Origin: Sporothrix humicola
Lineage: Eukaryota; Ascomycota; Sordariomycetes; Ophiostomatales; Ophiostomataceae
Length of the DNA: 64,000 nt
NCBI GenBank assembly: GCA_021396245.1
Contig: WNYE01000041.1
Coordinates: forward strand, 296,709-360,708
Direction: 5' to 3'
Within the stretch, counting starts at the first letter, position 1; every line of letters starts with the position of its first letter. The notes under the pieces are model-generated. The model was not told the DNA's origin, did not search any database, and worked only from the letters and a program-made list of their open reading frames with translations. Below are positions 34,501 through 44,248 of this stretch, piece by piece. The translations under genes and the position numbers were made by a program.

Positions 34501-35113
34501 TGTTGACAAATGCCTTGAAGTACTTGGTAGACTGGAGGACTGTGCCGGGCTTGCAGATTGTGAATTCGCGGGGCTGGCCATTGTCACCGCGGCCGATATC
34601 CGGCAAACTTTTCGTGAGGATTTGGACAGTCCCCTTGTAAAAGAGTGTACCCGGAATATCGCAGGCGAAAGCCGATGTTCCAGGCTTAACTGCTGACCAG
34701 ACCTGAGCGACTTCATCGAGGCTTAGGTCCTTTCCTTCACCCGGCAGTTCGGCCATGAGCTTGTCCCGATCTTGGTCCAGTTGATGCTGGTCTTGCAGGA
34801 GACCAACAACGTGCTTGGTCTTGTAACGACGGCGGCCAATGTCGCGGCGGAGGCGGCGGCGATTGTGGCGAGCAGCACGCTTGAGAATCTGCTGGTACTT
34901 GGTATCGGTGGGAGTAGTCGCAGCAGCGGGAGGTGCACCAACAAAAGACGACGACGAGGCCTCAGCTTGCTGGAAGGACAGAGCAAACGGCGCTGGGGTC
35001 GGCAAGAGAGCTGATGAGTCTCCAGGAAGATTCTGGATCGCGGTTGCAATCTCTTGCAGGTTGAGAGGCAGGGCCCGTTTCTTGCCCTTGTCATTGGGCG
35101 TTGAGAGATCCAT
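31544..35113 (-). CDS. Large F-box-like protein with acidic, low-complexity C-terminal half
   Basis: Single exon, 1189 aa. I do not recognise a characterised orthologue. A basic segment at about 79-100 (KRAARHNRRRLRRDIGRRRY) looks like a nuclear localisation signal. Residues of about 311-350 (FDLISSISSCLDIALHLCKF then LKLKDILVLYRTSRVFKTTF) resemble an F-box: a hydrophobic start, then LKDILVLYRTSR in place of the usual second helix. A further ordered region at about 395-510 (LRFVNMLVSRERKVRDIVSC, ALKKMWFLMDLPTNQERM, DADLLTIQMFHVKMVMLFHH) looks conserved. The second half is rich in Asp, Glu, Asn and Gln, with a WDAFLADVA-type acidic helix near the C-terminus and an (Asn-Pro)n tract encoded around 32095-32130. 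The start is supported by a Lys/Arg-rich N-terminus directly after it and stops upstream. It could be an SCF adaptor, but the F-box call is by eye only. Confidence 0.82.
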   Translation of the reverse strand: MDLSTPNDKGKKRALPLNLQEIATAIQNLPGDSSALLPTPAPFALSFQQAEASSSSFVGAPPAAATTPTDTKYQQILKRAARHNRRRLRRDIGRRRYKTKHVVGLLQDQHQLDQDRDKLMAELPGEGKDLSLDEVAQVWSAVKPGTSAFACDIPGTLFYKGTVQILTKSLPDIGRGDNGQPREFTICKPGTVLQSTKYFKAFVNTPKGAETGTTAVSAQPMQVLQPRRQRQLGGKRPMVDQLQSSPPSSKRRLISRAVSLGAHPMQSEESDTGAVQFQPSRSSSAQAAPVTDDGDVSDFQLSQSVARNIKFDLISSISSCLDIALHLCKFLKLKDILVLYRTSRVFKTTFDSNLEGNVLLLARQFATFETISIFPWKLCLKATTIVPAHPDDANDKPVHQSKRAPTLRFVNMLVSRERKVRDIVSCLARSSKRLPQANATAALKKMWFLMDLPTNQERMTMLQDEKLFTDADLLTIQMFHVKMVMLFHHPARGPDQSFTDAATMFNEMFPDPNQGAAASNNDQADGGGDTTDNFETNQAAASAAAAFVLRQQQELPEHSLVEALLGQRSGFDILWNCLRRKSFRTVREMVELKVRYDYTPPAVSENLSVSTPFDVLNSQGQDGSSALSERIGMDSSSTVQMDVANADFVDFSSSLDFDADSSFGFDQPSADDQPQQHSDNPQHAILADVMQAVPVWEMGIGHLEGWGQGTQHLLRPDELVPLEAARRMRANPEERLDLTNHVPFMGVWGYRDLETGLNSLPTLNEMYISDDEDNDDLFRFNLDDKEGGNDLDDGENKENVGVPAHTHTDGLDSNHIALMAGLNAEFYDNQVPHPEMYIEKRCGNVLTRKREWLPWMCLKSHWGTLSMEEKFHVWWENHQVRLKRQSYTQSADNDQRASSANNADANADGDTNIDGNEFSYTQPDTIDKEADDADDEEDYELGSDFGDEMMHEDFDFYEEIRSGGDPYRALDETFDEMGLPSTPPAGIASSSNANANTNPNPNPNPAPEVDANGEPVIPLPETSENLPGRHKRLMRSYIRWALQEQDEVDEALLAQADMEYDDEELQHWDAFLADVAASGNPAFASLLSDDDGSGLGPMSDDDAPPTPTVPTPEEVLLPNFGSIGDVVRLSQEASKAMAEVDAARIASQSDDPNVASMACIRLPELIKEVDNIKAQIYASMEGEVFALEP
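32095..32130 (-). repeat. GGGTTC hexamer repeat inside the F-box-like gene
   Basis: On the plus strand GATTCG/GGTTCG hexamers repeat about four times, encoding alternating Asn and Pro on the minus strand. It is in frame, so length changes would add or remove Asn-Pro pairs without breaking the gene. Confidence 0.7.
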
Positions 35114-36274
35114 GGCTGTGTCTTGTGATGTACAGCAGAACTTGTGTGAGAAAGTCGTGATATTTGGCAGTTATGCTAGGAAAAAAAGGTTGATGCAAGA
35201 GAGAGAGAAAAGAAAATGAGAATAACAAAAGAGGGATGAAAAAAGAGGTGAAGTAGATATAAATGAAGACGATAGAAAAGAGCGTGAGATGGACCTCACG
35301 GAGGATCCAGTCGGAAGATGAAAATATCGTGAATAAAAAATGAATGACCAGGTTCGAGTCAATAGAGAAGCAAACGAGTGTGGGTGGCGAAAAACATTGT
35401 CTTTTTGCTGTGCCAAAGGCCTTCGTTGGCTGGCCAGGATGGTCAAAATCGAAGCTATTCAGAGCTTGAAGTCCATCGTCAATAGAGCAGCGAGGCCTCG
35501 ACCAAGAACAATAGCAAGAAACACCCGCTAAGGACGGGTAACAGTGGAACAATAGCAAGATGACGAACTTACCTCTCACCGTGCAAACAGGGGACTCGAT
35601 ATCAGCATGGCACGGTCTAGAAGACTGTGTTACACGAAGTGTGGAAAGGGCACAAAAAATAAAAATAAATAAAGGAGGAATAAACAGAGGCATTGCAAGA
35701 CGGACTCTTTTAAGGAGGGCTCTGGAGTCTGCCCACGATGCGAAGAAAGATGGTGATGACCTTGGAAAAATACGACACACGACAGAATAAGAAACGATAT
35801 GAAATGAACTTTTATATTAAGAATTGCCTCCTGACCTGCCGCCAAAGGAAAGACACTGGTCTCTGCATTCGTAGTCTTTGGAACGGCAGCTCTGTAATCA
35901 CCGACGGAAGGCCCAAACTTGGCCCTGCACGTCACCACCCTCCCCTCCCATCTCTTCCCGAAGCCTAGGTACGCCGTTGTGTAAACAGAAAAATAAGCAA
36001 GAGCAATGACGAAAATAAGAAACAAAAGCACAGTGAAATTGCGGGTGGGAATCAACCGACGGAGGTCCCTCCGGGAAACAAGAAAATAAGGGAAATCAAG
36101 CAAATCCGAAAACAGACAGTAAATAAGGGGGTAAAATAAGGAGTATCAAGATCAACAAGGTCACTCAGGGCCAGGCGAAAGCAGACCAGTCGAAAACTCC
36201 CTGTCCATCCATTCGGGCGTCGGCTCATGGAAAATGGAATTGGCACCATGACTGGTAAGCTGAGAGGCCGGACT
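35114..36274. other. Intergenic region between the F-box-like gene and HAT2
   Basis: Promoter and leader of the minus-strand gene (purine-rich on the plus strand at 35180-35340, that is CT-rich in sense) and the 3' UTR of HAT2. No gene supported. Confidence 0.5.
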
Positions 36275-37976
36275 CTAACGGTCCATCTCATCCACCGGCA
36301 GGTCAGCATCGTCGCGACCGACAATAGAGTCCGCAACCTTCCAGATCTGCAGCAGGTTGTCCTCAGCGGCACTGCAGACCAGCCACGAGTCAGCCGGGTT
36401 AGGGTTCCAGCTGAAGTCGGCCAGATGGTTCGTGTGGCCGCCGTGCATGAACAGCAGCTCCGGCGGGCCGTCCTCCTGGTCGTCGGGCAGCTGCTCCTCG
36501 CCGACACGGCTGAGGTCCCAGAAGATGATGCGGCGGTCGTAGGAGCCACTGCCGAGGATGGCGGCCTCATGGGGGTGCCACGACAGAGACGTGACGGCGT
36601 CGTTGTGGCCCTCGAGCGTGTGCACCTTTTCGCGAACATTACGCAGATCCCAAATACCAATCGTCTTGTCCGCCGATGCTGTGGCCACAATGTACTCGCT
36701 GGTCGGGTTGAAGGCGAGGGCGTTGATTGCATCGGTGTGACCGTCGCGGGCCACAAGAGCCGCCTTGTCATTTTGAGCGTGCCGCACGTCAACGACCTGC
36801 AGAGTCATGTCGTCCGACACACTGCCGATGAAGCTCTTGCTGATCGGATGGTACTGCACGTCGTTGACAATGTTCTTGTGGTGGGTGAAGCGCCGTGCAG
36901 GCTTGATGATCTTGCTGCCGGCCGTGGCCTGCTTGAGATCCCACAGGCACACCGTGGTGTCCTCGCTGCCCGACGCCAGGCAGCCAGCCTCGTGCGGGTT
37001 CCATGCCAGACCAAAACCCTCCTGCTTGTGGCCAACCAGCTCGAACTGCGGGTTGACGGTGCCTGTGGGCGTAAGGCTGTGCTTGGTGCGGTCAAAGATG
37101 AGCACGCGACCGTCGACGCACAGCGTGGCCAGGATGTCTGGGTTCTGCGGCTGGTAGCGGGCCTTGTTGACCTCCTGCGGGTGGTCGATGCGCTGCACAA
37201 TGTTGAAGCTGATGGAAGGAGCACCTGCGCCGTTGCTGCCAGACGCACCATTGCTGCCGCTGCCGCTTCCGCTGCCAGTGTTGGCACCGCTGGTGCCCTT
37301 GTTGCCGTAGCCGCCGATCTCGCCGCGCTCCTCGTCGTAGTCGTTCACGTTGGGCTCGTTCAGCATCGGGATGGAGACCTCGGCGATCTGCAGGTAGTTG
37401 GGAAGGTCCTCGGAGGTGTGCGTGCCGAGAAGCAGCCGGTAGACGCGCGACTTCTTCTCCTCGAGCACCTTGACGTCGGGGAACCACTGTGTCGTCAGAG
37501 TCGGCCATGGCAGGGCATTGCTAGAGTCTTGTTAGATCTGGGGCGAGTACGTTGGTGTGTGTTTGTGTTTTCTTACCTCAGGATCATGTCGTAAAGGAAT
37601 GGGCTGTTCTTCTTCCACGTCTTGTACTCTGGAAGCACATGTTAGCCACCACTGACTGTCATGGGCACCAATGCCACGCATCCCGCGGTCACTTTCTTCT
37701 CGCCAATTCTTCACTCCCCATCGCCACTCAGATACCGTCTGTCTTTGTCAACTTACCGTCGTTGATCACCCGCTGCTCCTGGTCGATGCTGTTGCCGTCA
37801 TCGCGCTGCATGTCCACTGGAATCGCAAAAGCAGATTGTTAGCATCAAACGGACCACACACTTTTGTCCATCGCAGATCAAATGCCATGAAAGAGACATT
37901 GACTGTCTCAAAAAGATTCTTTCTGAAAAGACTCACCATCCACATCGTCCACGACTGTTGCGCCCTGGGGGGCCAT
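36275..37976 (-). CDS. HAT2: HAT2 / RbAp46-48-type WD40 histone-binding protein
   Basis: Histone chaperone subunit that escorts H3-H4. In the Hat1 complex it directs acetylation of newly made H4, and the same protein class serves CAF-1 and PRC2. Four exons on the minus strand, 37976-37937, 37816-37757, 37628-37577 and 37520-36275, give 465 aa. The N-terminal helix and first blade are diagnostic: RVINDEYKTWKKNSPFLYDM then WPTLTTQW. WD40 blades follow (GSEDTTVCLWDL, GSVSDDMTLQVVDVR, ATASADKTIGIWDLRNV, SGSYDRRIIFWDLSR, SAAEDNLLQIWKV), with the family's GPPELLFMHGGHT signature before the last blade. A Gly/Ser/Asn-rich loop at about 120-152 lengthens the protein relative to the roughly 430 aa I recall for other fungal homologues. 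The start is the first ATG after which all four exons stay in frame. Whether this is the only RbAp46/48-type protein in the genome cannot be seen here. Confidence 0.95.
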
Positions 37977-38904
37977 GGTTGCGACTGAGGTAGCTTGTTG
38001 GAGGAGGAGGTAAGACTGAGGTAGGAGTGACGGTGGCCGGGGGTCGTTGAAGAGGTCGGAATTTGATAAAATATTGGATCGACAGATTGTTGACCGTAAC
38101 AAAAAAGAGAGAGATATCTCAGGGGCCGCTCAGGGGAATTGGTGATGCGAATTGGCAGGAAAGGTTAGATCGCAAAGGCAGCAAGAGCGAGGGAGGGGGG
38201 CAGGAAAGAGAGAACCATGCCAAAAAAAGGTTAAGGAAACCGCGACAGACGAACCCGCGACCGCCTCACTTGGCTGCTCCTGCCCACCAGAAAGTCGCGT
38301 AAAGTGCATGGCGAGCGGTGGAGAGCGGCAGAACACGTCCCAGAGTAGCTCCACACAACAGCTCCAGCTCCAGCAGCACAGCTTCTGATTGGCTGGTCTC
38401 ACTACAACTGTGAGAGTTTATTGCAAACGATACGTCGTACATAGGCACATCATGTCACTCAAAACTCACGATCACTCTAGCATTGTGGCCTCATTGTCCC
38501 CCATGCAAACCTGTTTTCATGACCGACTCGCTATCTAAAATATTCGTACATAAAACCCATGAGACAATGTCGTGAATAAACCCAAAAAAGGAGCCGTTAT
38601 AACAAGAAGAATAATGCTCCTTCCTTTTACCATGAGCAAACCACATGACTCCAGCGCTTTTAGTGACCGAATAAAACCAGGCAAAAAGATGTAAAAATAA
38701 CAAAGCAAGAATAGATAGAACGACAAGGAATAACAAAGAACGATACAAATAAAACAATGTAAAATAAAGGAAAAGGACAGAAAAGGGAGTAAATCATAAA
38801 CAAACGTGTATAAAACCAAACCAAGCCTGTATTTCAAGCTGCATAATGATACAGCCAATCTTTGATTTGCATGGAGGAAAAAAGAGAGATATGTACTGAA
38901 TCTC
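37977..38904. other. Intergenic region between HAT2 and XRN1
   Basis: HAT2 promoter and leader and the XRN1 3' UTR. AT-rich at 38660-38800. No gene supported. Confidence 0.5.
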
Positions 38905-41900
38905 TTAAGAAGAGGCCGCAGCAGGAGCGGCAGCCGGAGCAGGGGCAGCAGCAGCACCGGCATTGTTGTTGCCACCACCGTTCTTCGGCTGCTGCTGGCC
39001 GTCCTTACCGCCACGGACGCCGGCGTTGTTATTGCCACGACCACCACGGCCACGGCCTCCGCGACCACGACCGCGGCCGCCACGGTTGGCATCTAGGTTA
39101 GGAGGCGGAGGCACAGCGTTGAACGACTGTCCGGCGGCCGGCGACGCCGAGGCCTGCTGCTGGCCGTCGCTGCCGCTGCCGTTAGCGTTGTTACCACCAC
39201 GGCCACCACGACCACCGCGACCGCCACGGCCGCCGCGTCCGTTGTTCTGCTGCTGCTGCTGCTGCTGTTCACCACCGGGGCGATAAACCAGGCTGCTATG
39301 CTCGAGGGTTGTACCAGGGCGGGGTCCGGGGCGTGTCAGCGGCTGCTGCTGCTGGCCGCCGCGTCCACGGTTGTTAGAGCCGTTCAGAGCGCCGCGGAAG
39401 CTGCCACGGAGAGGAGCCGGTGCAGAAGCATCGCGGTACTGGCGGATTCCATGGCCTTGGTTCTGGCCCTGGCCATTCTGGGTGAAACCGCCAGAGCGGG
39501 CTGCCGATGTGTTCGGGTTGCGCTCGTTAGCAGCACGCGATCCGGCAATAATCTGGCGGTTAGACAGGTTCAGCACAGACGATGCAGGCACCACCTGACC
39601 ACGGAAAGGTGGGGAGCGGTCGCCCAGTGTAGTACCGCTCATGAAGGTCGTGTCAAAGACAACGTCGAGCAGTTTGGTCGTGGGTGTGCGGCTGATGCCG
39701 ACGACAGTACCACGCAGGGCAATGGGGACCTTGCCAGAGTCTTGAACATAGACCACGCGGTCGCCAATCTCAAAAATCTGGTTGCCCAGGCGCTGCTCGG
39801 CGTCGGCCGGTTTCAGCACAGCGTTGCGAGGCACGTTGTTGATGGCCTTGTTCTCGGTGGGCGTCGAAGCAACACCGGCCCTGTCGGCCGCCTCTACCAT
39901 CTGGGAAACGATGACAGAGTCGAGTTGCTCCGCATCGAGGGGCACGCGCTCAAGCTTGTTAGTCTCCAGCGTTTTAAGCCAAGCGCCGATCTCCTTGACA
40001 CGCGTCGACGCCACGGACTGGTCCGGCCAGATATCAGTGTCCTTGATGTCGCGGTTCTGCGGCAGGTGCTTGAGACCGGCGAAGAAGTCAGGGAACGTGA
40101 CCATGTAGTTGGCAATCATCTGGATTGCGGTCGTGCTGAACTCCCAGCCCGTGCCAGACTTGCGCGAGAACCCCAGCACCTTCTGCTTCTTGGCCTCGAA
40201 CTTGAGGTTCAGGCCCAGGTTGACCTTGAGGTTGCCAACGGTGAACACGTAGAAGGACGACGTGATCTTGCTCAGCGACAGCGGGTGTAGGTCAAGGGAC
40301 TTGGCAACAGCGTACGAAGGGGTGTAGTGGCTCATGCGGTTGGCGGCATAAACGATGTCGTGCGAGAACCGGGGCTCCTTGCCCTTGAGGGTGGACACCA
40401 TAATGTTCAGGTTGCCACCCTTGTGGCCAGTCACGCCCAGGGGACGGCCGTAGTTGTATTCGCCGAGGTAGAAGGCATGCGAGCCGATGGGAAATTCCTG
40501 GTCGATGGGGACAGCAGAGCGTTCAATAAACCGCTCGTCCTCGTTGACGACCGAGTCAACAACCACCTGGGTACCGTAGTCGGTCTCCATGGAAAGGTTC
40601 TCGGCGTACTCCTTGACCGTGGCACCGTCGTTGTTCTTGATGAGACCCTTGAGCATGTGCACGTGGAGAATGGACTCGACGGCGCCCGTGACAATGGCCA
40701 GGCGCTTGCTGTAGTAGTCCTCAATGCTGTGCGCCTTGGACGACCATTGGTTGATCTGCCGCTCGTTATGCGGCGTCTGCACGACCAGGCCCTTGTCGTC
40801 AAGCGTGTAGCTGAAGAGCTCGTCCGACACGCGCACCACCTTTGCTTCCTGCAAAAAGGGGTAGCCAACGTGGCAGCGCTTACCAAGCTTCTTCTTGGCG
40901 GCCTCGATGTTGCCGGTCGCCTCGGTGTTGGCCAGAGTGACCACCATGCTGGCGTTGCGGCTGTCCTGCTGGAAAACGTTCACAGCATGGAAGGCAAGCG
41001 CGGCGTTGTAATCCAGCGTCTGCAGACTGGGGAAGCCTGCGAGGGCCGACGCATTGAGCAGTGCGCCGTCCGTCAGGTCGTGAAGGTAGTCGAGGCCGTC
41101 GGTGGGCGGCAGGTCAAAGAGGTTCATGACACAGTGGCAGTGGACAACGTCCGGGAAGACCCCCGTCAGCGACGACGGGTAGACAAAGTCGGTGCCGCTA
41201 TGGTAGACGAACTCAATGGCCGCGCCAAACTCGTTGCGGGCCTTTTCCTCGTCCGACAGGAGCGCGTTCTTGGGCGCCATGGCGTCCAGCAGGCGGCGCT
41301 CGTCGATGAAGGGAATCTTGACGACGGCCTCCCACTCCATCTTCTTGCCGTTCATGTCGAGTTCGAAATCGCGGGGATAGAAGTCGATGATGGGCGAGGT
41401 CTCGTCGGTCATCAGGGGCCAGTAGACCGTTGGCACAATGCTCTTACTGCGGTCAGGCAGCACACCCATCAGCTGCTCAAAGGGGCGGAAGGGCTGGCCG
41501 AGCTTGAATTTCAAGTCGGCGCCCAGGCCCTTGATGACGTCGGAAATCAGGGGAGAGTAGTGATATTGGTAGAACCACGGCCACGAGGCAATACCACGGT
41601 AGTAGTAGAACAGCACCCACTGCAGGCCCTGCACGTAGTTCTCGGTGAGCTTGCGAACCTCGTCGTTGAGCTCGGAGTCGGACCAGTGCCACTTTTCCTT
41701 GTAGTAGGCATCCTTCCACTGCTGGAACTTGAGCATGTACAGCTTGTCGAGGGCCTCTTGGGACTCGCCGGCAAAGACGTCGACGACGTCGGCCGTGTCG
41801 TACTTCTTCATGACACGGAAGAGGGCCAGCTGCGCCTCCTCCTCCTCCTCATCGTCGCCGTCTTGGCTGTTCTTAACAGCCACACGGTCGGCGGGGAATG

Positions 41901-43374
41901 ACAGGACCAGGTTGCGGTTGCCCTCGCCGTCCTCGTCGGTCTTCCAGTCGATTCTCAGACTGTCGGCCAGATCTTGGACGAACTTGCGGTCATCCGCTTT
42001 GAGGTCGGCGCCCAGATCCAGAGGCGTGGCAGTCGGCTTGCTGACAAACTTGCGGATCTTGGACTTCCAGAGCTCCTTCTGGAAGTTGGACAGCTGAAGC
42101 TTGCCCTTGTTGGCAGCTGCAGCCGATGCGGCGGCGGCCTGCGGGGTGGGGGTGGGAGCAAAGCTGTTGGTGTTGCTGCTGCTAGGCGTGCCGTGTCCAC
42201 TACGATTCCGGCCGCCGCGCTTCTTTTTGTCAACAGCGATAGTGAGACCCTCGTAAGCCGGCGCGTGACTCATCAGCTTCGCCTGGTACCACTTCTCGCC
42301 CTCGATTTCGTGCTCGAAGAAGCGGAATTCTTCCTTCGAGAGCTCCGCAAGCAGCATGCGGAGGCGCTCAATGTTGACCTGGCCACCCTCGTTGATATAG
42401 CCGTCGCACTGAGGCAGAACGCGCTTATACAGCGTAAACATGGTGGCCAGGGCGCCTTCGTTGATGTGAAGACGCGGCAGGTTCGGCAAAAAGTCGTTTC
42501 CGACAAAGAATGCCATGAGGATGAAATCATCAATGATGCGTTCCAAATTGAAGGGGAACTTCATGAGGCCATCGGCCTTGAGCTCCTGGAACTCGAGCTC
42601 GAGGTATTCGCGCACCATGCAGAGGTGCATAAGGTAGAAATTCTGGTGCTCCAGCTCCTTGGACTTGACCTTGCTCTGGCGGCCAAAGGTGACCTCCTCA
42701 CGGAGGAGGCAGAAATGCGGGTCGTGGCTCAGCAGACCCAGCATGATCAGATCGGCATCGAGGCCATACAGACAGTGACGCATGTTGTGGTTGTAGTCCT
42801 TTTGCGCCTTGGCGTTGCGGATGTACTCCATGATCTTGTGCTCGCCCTCACCGGGCACGTCGTGGCCAGACAGCACAACTGTGCACTTCTGCCAGTCCTT
42901 GTCCTCGCTGACCTTCTTGTTGACAAAGTACTTGAGCTGTGTCGACAGCTTTGCCATGAATGCGGTGCCGGGCGTGATACAATTGCTGTCAAAGGGCTCT
43001 TCGGCAGGCATCTGCTGGCCCTCGGCAATGGCCTTTTTGCGCATGTTCTCGGCATCGAGGGCTGTGCGGAAACGACGCGAGCGTTGCTGGTTCATCTTGG
43101 CGCGAGGAGCGACACCGTCAATGGCCATAAAGAACATTTGTTTGGGTTTGATTTTGCCAAACAAGTGTTCTATGTAGTTGAAGATTTTTATAAACATCTC
43201 TTCTTCGCTCATGCGGGTCATCGCGTCGTCAGAGTCGCTATGTGTGCAGTTGTGGATGATGCCGTTCATGTCGAGGTAGAGGCAGTCAAACTCGGGGATG
43301 CGGTTTTCGGCAATCAGCTGCGAGATGGCCGGATACCGCTCCGAGAGCCACCGGAAGAACTTGGGGACACCCAT
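38905..43374 (-). CDS. XRN1: 5'-3' exoribonuclease 1 (XRN1/KEM1)
   Basis: Cytoplasmic processive nuclease that degrades decapped, 5'-monophosphate mRNA. Single exon, 1489 aa, a normal XRN1 length. It begins MGVPKFFRWLSERYP, the invariant N-terminus. Metal-binding acidic residues are in the expected places: D35 (LDMNGIIHNC), D86 (AIDGVAP), E176 and E178 (PGEGEHKIMEY), D206 and D208 (GLDADL). The basic 5'-phosphate pocket K93, Q97, R100 and R101 is also intact. The conserved XRN1-specific D1-D4 and SH3-like regions follow, including PIGSHAFYLGEYNYGRPLGV. The last 204 residues (about 1286-1489) are low-complexity, with RGG/RG repeats, a Gln run and an Ala/Pro end, a typical RNA- or granule-binding tail. 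XRN1 rather than nuclear RAT1 is indicated by the length, the D1-D4 regions and the MGVPKFFRW start. Confidence 0.97.
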   Translation of the reverse strand: MGVPKFFRWLSERYPAISQLIAENRIPEFDCLYLDMNGIIHNCTHSDSDDAMTRMSEEEMFIKIFNYIEHLFGKIKPKQMFFMAIDGVAPRAKMNQQRSRRFRTALDAENMRKKAIAEGQQMPAEEPFDSNCITPGTAFMAKLSTQLKYFVNKKVSEDKDWQKCTVVLSGHDVPGEGEHKIMEYIRNAKAQKDYNHNMRHCLYGLDADLIMLGLLSHDPHFCLLREEVTFGRQSKVKSKELEHQNFYLMHLCMVREYLELEFQELKADGLMKFPFNLERIIDDFILMAFFVGNDFLPNLPRLHINEGALATMFTLYKRVLPQCDGYINEGGQVNIERLRMLLAELSKEEFRFFEHEIEGEKWYQAKLMSHAPAYEGLTIAVDKKKRGGRNRSGHGTPSSSNTNSFAPTPTPQAAAASAAAANKGKLQLSNFQKELWKSKIRKFVSKPTATPLDLGADLKADDRKFVQDLADSLRIDWKTDEDGEGNRNLVLSFPADRVAVKNSQDGDDEEEEEAQLALFRVMKKYDTADVVDVFAGESQEALDKLYMLKFQQWKDAYYKEKWHWSDSELNDEVRKLTENYVQGLQWVLFYYYRGIASWPWFYQYHYSPLISDVIKGLGADLKFKLGQPFRPFEQLMGVLPDRSKSIVPTVYWPLMTDETSPIIDFYPRDFELDMNGKKMEWEAVVKIPFIDERRLLDAMAPKNALLSDEEKARNEFGAAIEFVYHSGTDFVYPSSLTGVFPDVVHCHCVMNLFDLPPTDGLDYLHDLTDGALLNASALAGFPSLQTLDYNAALAFHAVNVFQQDSRNASMVVTLANTEATGNIEAAKKKLGKRCHVGYPFLQEAKVVRVSDELFSYTLDDKGLVVQTPHNERQINQWSSKAHSIEDYYSKRLAIVTGAVESILHVHMLKGLIKNNDGATVKEYAENLSMETDYGTQVVVDSVVNEDERFIERSAVPIDQEFPIGSHAFYLGEYNYGRPLGVTGHKGGNLNIMVSTLKGKEPRFSHDIVYAANRMSHYTPSYAVAKSLDLHPLSLSKITSSFYVFTVGNLKVNLGLNLKFEAKKQKVLGFSRKSGTGWEFSTTAIQMIANYMVTFPDFFAGLKHLPQNRDIKDTDIWPDQSVASTRVKEIGAWLKTLETNKLERVPLDAEQLDSVIVSQMVEAADRAGVASTPTENKAINNVPRNAVLKPADAEQRLGNQIFEIGDRVVYVQDSGKVPIALRGTVVGISRTPTTKLLDVVFDTTFMSGTTLGDRSPPFRGQVVPASSVLNLSNRQIIAGSRAANERNPNTSAARSGGFTQNGQGQNQGHGIRQYRDASAPAPLRGSFRGALNGSNNRGRGGQQQQPLTRPGPRPGTTLEHSSLVYRPGGEQQQQQQQNNGRGGRGGRGGRGGRGGNNANGSGSDGQQQASASPAAGQSFNAVPPPPNLDANRGGRGRGRGGRGRGGRGNNNAGVRGGKDGQQQPKNGGGNNNAGAAAAPAPAAAPAAASS

Positions 43375-44248
43375 GGTTTCTGCGGGGGGAAGGTCGAGGA
43401 GGTTGGCAGGTAGGTTGGTATAGTCGAGTAACTCGAGGGACGTTGTTAAACGGAGAAGAAGGACGGAGGGGACTGAAACAACAAAAGTTGTGTTCGGTCA
43501 CAGTTCTGCGCGTCCTTTGTTCTGCGTTTCGATAAGAATGGTCGCTGGGACCGTAAAAAAAGAATGCTAAAACAAAAGCAATGCAGTATATACGAAATAA
43601 AGCAGAGAGAGTATGTGAAGAGGGGGAAGGGGGGAAGCGGAAAAAAGGAGAGGTGAGGGAAAAGAGAGGCTTTGGTGACTGTTTGGTGATGCGTCGCAAA
43701 CAAAGAAAACCCAGATGCATCACCTATGATGCAGCGCCAGGCAGGCAGGTGCTGCGGCTCGCCCCTGCCGTGCTAGCGAAACAAGAGCAACAGTGGCAGA
43801 GCAACAGGAAGGCGCAGCGGGGTTAGGCCGGTTCCGGAAAAACAAGCGGCCGCCCTTCGACAGAGGCAACTCAGGCACGTACGGCGACAGAGTGGGGAGC
43901 TAGAACACCCCTGAATGTCCTGAAAGCTGGCACTAAATGCGCTGCGTTACAGGGCACTCTAGCGCATATGAATGCATCATAATGAGGCTCTGTGATGTGA
44001 GAAGATATGCTGCATTCAAAAAGATAGTCTACGTTTATCATACACATTTCATGACAGTAAAAGTGAGGCAAGAAGAGCAGGTATCATGCGTATTTGTAAA
44101 AAATGCAGGGTTGTGTACTGCGGGAACAAAACGGGCTCACATGTTGGGAACAACAGAAGACACATATAATCCAAATTCCAAGTCTAAAGGACAAAGTAAA
44201 ATACATTTTCACGGCTTGAAAACCGCAGGTCATTCAACACACAGTCGT
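43375..44248. other. Intergenic region between XRN1 and SPC3
   Basis: XRN1 promoter and leader and the SPC3 3' UTR. No gene supported. Confidence 0.5.

Noticed and set aside
36390..36405. Telomere-like GGGTTAGGGTT on the plus strand
   Set aside because: It lies within the HAT2 coding sequence, in the C-terminal WD40 blade (about 36390-36405), and is explained by codons.
36227..37594. 455-codon plus-strand frame opposite HAT2
   Set aside because: Antisense shadow of a WD40 gene with clear exon structure. The translation has no recognisable motif.
39298..43413. Long plus-strand frames (39298-40290, 40327-41901, 41974-43413) opposite XRN1
   Set aside because: They are antisense shadows. XRN1 on the minus strand carries the full conserved protein, and these frames are Val/Leu/Arg-rich with no family features, as expected from GC-rich codons read backwards.
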